Shown: in pieces, positions 6,712 to 7,593 of the stretch | Position numbering within the stretch: position 1 is the stretch's first letter | Layout: each line of letters begins with the position of its first letter | NCBI GenBank assembly: GCA_016935295.1 | Contig: JAFGRF010000384.1 | Coordinates: forward strand, 1 to 7,593 | Length of the DNA stretch: 7,593 nt | Source: Caldifarciminota bacterium | Lineage (GTDB): Bacteria > Hydrothermota > Tepidihabitantia > Tepidihabitantales > Tepidihabitantaceae | Reading direction: 5' to 3' | Program-made: the position numbers and the translations under genes | The notes under the pieces: generated by a model | The model's database searches: none | Told to the model about the DNA's origin: nothing | Seen by the model: the letters and a program-made list of their open reading frames with translations, nothing else

Positions 6712-7424
6712 GAGTAAACCTCCATGATCCGCTTCATATCCATGACCGCCGCCTGCAGCCCGCTAAAGACCGCCCGCGCCACGATGGCGAACCCTATGCT
6801 GTAGCCAACCGCAATCCCGCTCTTCAGGACCGGTACGATATTGCGATAGTCTAAGCCGTGCCCGACGTGCACCTGCAGACCCGCGTTCCTCGCCACGTCG
6901 CCGGCCGTGACGATCTCTTCCAGCAAACGCGGCCTGCGCGACCAACCGCGGCTGTACCGGTCGGTGTTCAACTCGACAACATCTGCCCCCAGGCGGGTCG
7001 CGGCCTCGACCTGTGCCGTGTCCGGCTCTATGAACAGACTCACCCGGACACCTGCCTTCTTCAGACGCTGTACGGCCGGTTCCAGCCGATGTCGGTCCTT
7101 GAGCAGGTCGATCCCGCTGGTTGTCGTGACCTCACTCTTCACTTCCGGCACCAGTGTGACCTGGTCCGGACGAAGCCTGGCCATCAACCGCACGAGATCC
7201 TCAGCCCCGGCCATCTCCACCGTGAGTTCGGTCTTCACTGTGGAACGCAGCAACTCGACGTCGCGATTGGTGATATGCCTGCGGTCCTGCCGCAGATGAA
7301 CAGTGATGCCGTCTGCCCCGCCCAGTTCCACGGCCGCAGCGGCCTGCACCGGATCCGGGTAGGATTCAAGCCGGGCTTGCCGCAGCGTCGCGACGTGGTC
7401 AATATTGACGGAAAGACTGGGCAT
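6708..7424 (-). CDS. pdxJ: Pyridoxine 5'-phosphate synthase
   Basis: A 238-residue cytoplasmic TIM-barrel enzyme that condenses 1-deoxy-D-xylulose 5-phosphate with 3-amino-2-oxopropyl phosphate to form pyridoxine 5'-phosphate, the last ring-forming step of DXP-dependent vitamin B6 synthesis. Family motifs seen are VNIDHVATLRQAR (6-18), YPDPVQAA (22-29), GADGITVHLRQDRRHIT (36-52), VEMA (69-72), LVPE (91-94), EVTTTSG (98-104), VSLFIEP (128-134) and VGHGLDYRN (187-195). Expected catalytic residues His43, Glu70 and His189 are present. Two usually conserved positions differ: the HTG after the seventh strand reads NTD (153-155), and the His after the late SIG reads Phe212. The ATG at 7424 gives the normal family length. 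In-frame upstream TTG at 7463 coincides with a -35 box and is rejected. Its TGA overlaps secD by four nt. I infer it heads the operon. Confidence 0.95.
   Translation of the reverse strand: MPSLSVNIDHVATLRQARLESYPDPVQAAAAVELGGADGITVHLRQDRRHITNRDVELLRSTVKTELTVEMAGAEDLVRLMARLRPDQVTLVPEVKSEVTTTSGIDLLKDRHRLEPAVQRLKKAGVRVSLFIEPDTAQVEAATRLGADVVELNTDRYSRGWSRRPRLLEEIVTAGDVARNAGLQVHVGHGLDYRNIVPVLKSGIAVGYSIGFAIVARAVFSGLQAAVMDMKRIMEVYS
6711..6723 (-). promoter_or_regulatory. Ribosome binding site that fixes the TTG start of secD
   Basis: GGAGG (6723-6719) within the last codons of pdxJ is seven nt from TTG (6711-6709). The next codons give the MKGIRVKF membrane-anchor start typical of SecD, so the TTG is the likely initiator. 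Confidence 0.7.
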
Positions 7425-7434
7425 GGTGGCCGGG

Positions 7435-7463
7435 ATTCTAAGCCAGAAAGCCACCAGAGTCAA
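7435..7463 (-). promoter_or_regulatory. Strong candidate sigma70 promoter of the pdxJ-secDF-pgpA-pncC-thpR operon
   Basis: On the minus strand TTGACT (7463-7458) and TAGAAT (7440-7435) each match consensus at 5 of 6 positions and are separated by the optimal 17 nt. Only 10 nt separate the -10 from the ATG at 7424, putting the transcription start about 1-4 nt before the start codon. No Shine-Dalgarno precedes the ATG, consistent with a leaderless message. Confidence 0.65.
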
Positions 7464-7593
7464 GGCAAGCGGGGCGAAAGCCCAAAGTCTTGGCGTCCAG
7501 TCACTTAGGGCCGAGAGCCATTGCCACCCGGCTCTTGCCGTCTGCCCGTCCTGGCCCCTTGCCGGGATGCAGTGCTGGACAACTCTGACCGCA
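7464..7593. other. Region upstream of pdxJ, no confident gene
   Basis: I see no recognisable gene. On the minus strand two frames run in from the window edge and end at a tight stop pair (TAA at 7507-7505, TGA at 7503-7501), so one could be the last roughly 30 codons of an upstream gene; neither peptide is recognisable. The third frame is open and in phase with pdxJ but lacks a standard start before 7463. Weak inverted repeats are present: AGAGCC/GGCTCT (7514-7519 and 7530-7535), CCAA/TTGG (7482-7493) and GGGC/GCCC around GAAA (7472-7483). None is a convincing terminator. Confidence 0.4.

Noticed and set aside
7472..7493. Small stem-loops upstream of pdxJ as terminator or riboswitch
   Set aside because: Stems are only 4 bp with no T-tract, and they lie upstream of the promoter, so they cannot be part of the pdxJ leader.
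6858..7508. Plus-strand open frame of 216 codons opposite pdxJ
   Set aside because: It is a shadow of pdxJ, whose motifs cover almost the whole stretch; the peptide shows no family signature.
7425..7593. N-terminal extension of PdxJ, in frame and open to the window edge, with a hydrophobic stretch resembling a membrane segment
   Set aside because: The 7464-7593 part has no standard start codon, the stretch contains a near-consensus promoter, and PdxJ proteins begin close to the VNIDH motif and are soluble. Open frame here is most likely chance in GC-rich DNA.

Overview
This is a GC-rich (roughly 60%, estimated by eye) bacterial chromosomal segment. Every gene I can support lies on the minus strand, so transcription runs from high to low coordinates. 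Gene order by transcription is pdxJ, secD, secF, pgpA, cinA C-terminal type (pncC), thpR, a gap of about 106 bases, nfeD, slipin, a 64-base untranslated gap, then a P-type cation ATPase cut by the left edge of the window. Separate SecD and SecF, a stand-alone PncC and GTG/TTG starts fit a bacterium. The phylum cannot be fixed from this window. An uncultured lineage near the FCB group or candidate phylum WOR-3 is a low-confidence guess.

Operon 1 (7463 down to 2554) is very compact. pdxJ/secD overlap by 4 nt (TTGA), secD/secF are 3 nt apart, secF/pgpA overlap by 37 nt, pgpA/pncC share 1 nt (TGATG) and pncC/thpR overlap by 4 nt (ATGA). It joins vitamin B6 synthesis, the SecDF accessory translocase, phosphatidylglycerol synthesis, NMN salvage and a 2H RNA phosphoesterase. 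A strong sigma70-like promoter (TTGACT, 17 nt, TAGAAT) sits directly before pdxJ.

Operon 2 (about 2544 to 1072) is the classic NfeD plus slipin membrane pair, coupled by an ATGA overlap and preceded by a weaker promoter candidate. Operon 3 starts with a calcium-type P-type ATPase. Its promoter candidate (TTGATT, 16 nt, CATAAT) has its -35 inside the loop of a perfect 10-bp inverted repeat.

The most interesting signal is in expression rather than gene content. At both pdxJ and the ATPase the predicted -10 box ends only 9-10 nt before the ATG and no Shine-Dalgarno is visible, so both messages look leaderless. Several internal cistrons have good Shine-Dalgarno sequences. I see no mobile element, CRISPR array, RNA gene or undescribed gene cassette. 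Gene content is mostly housekeeping.
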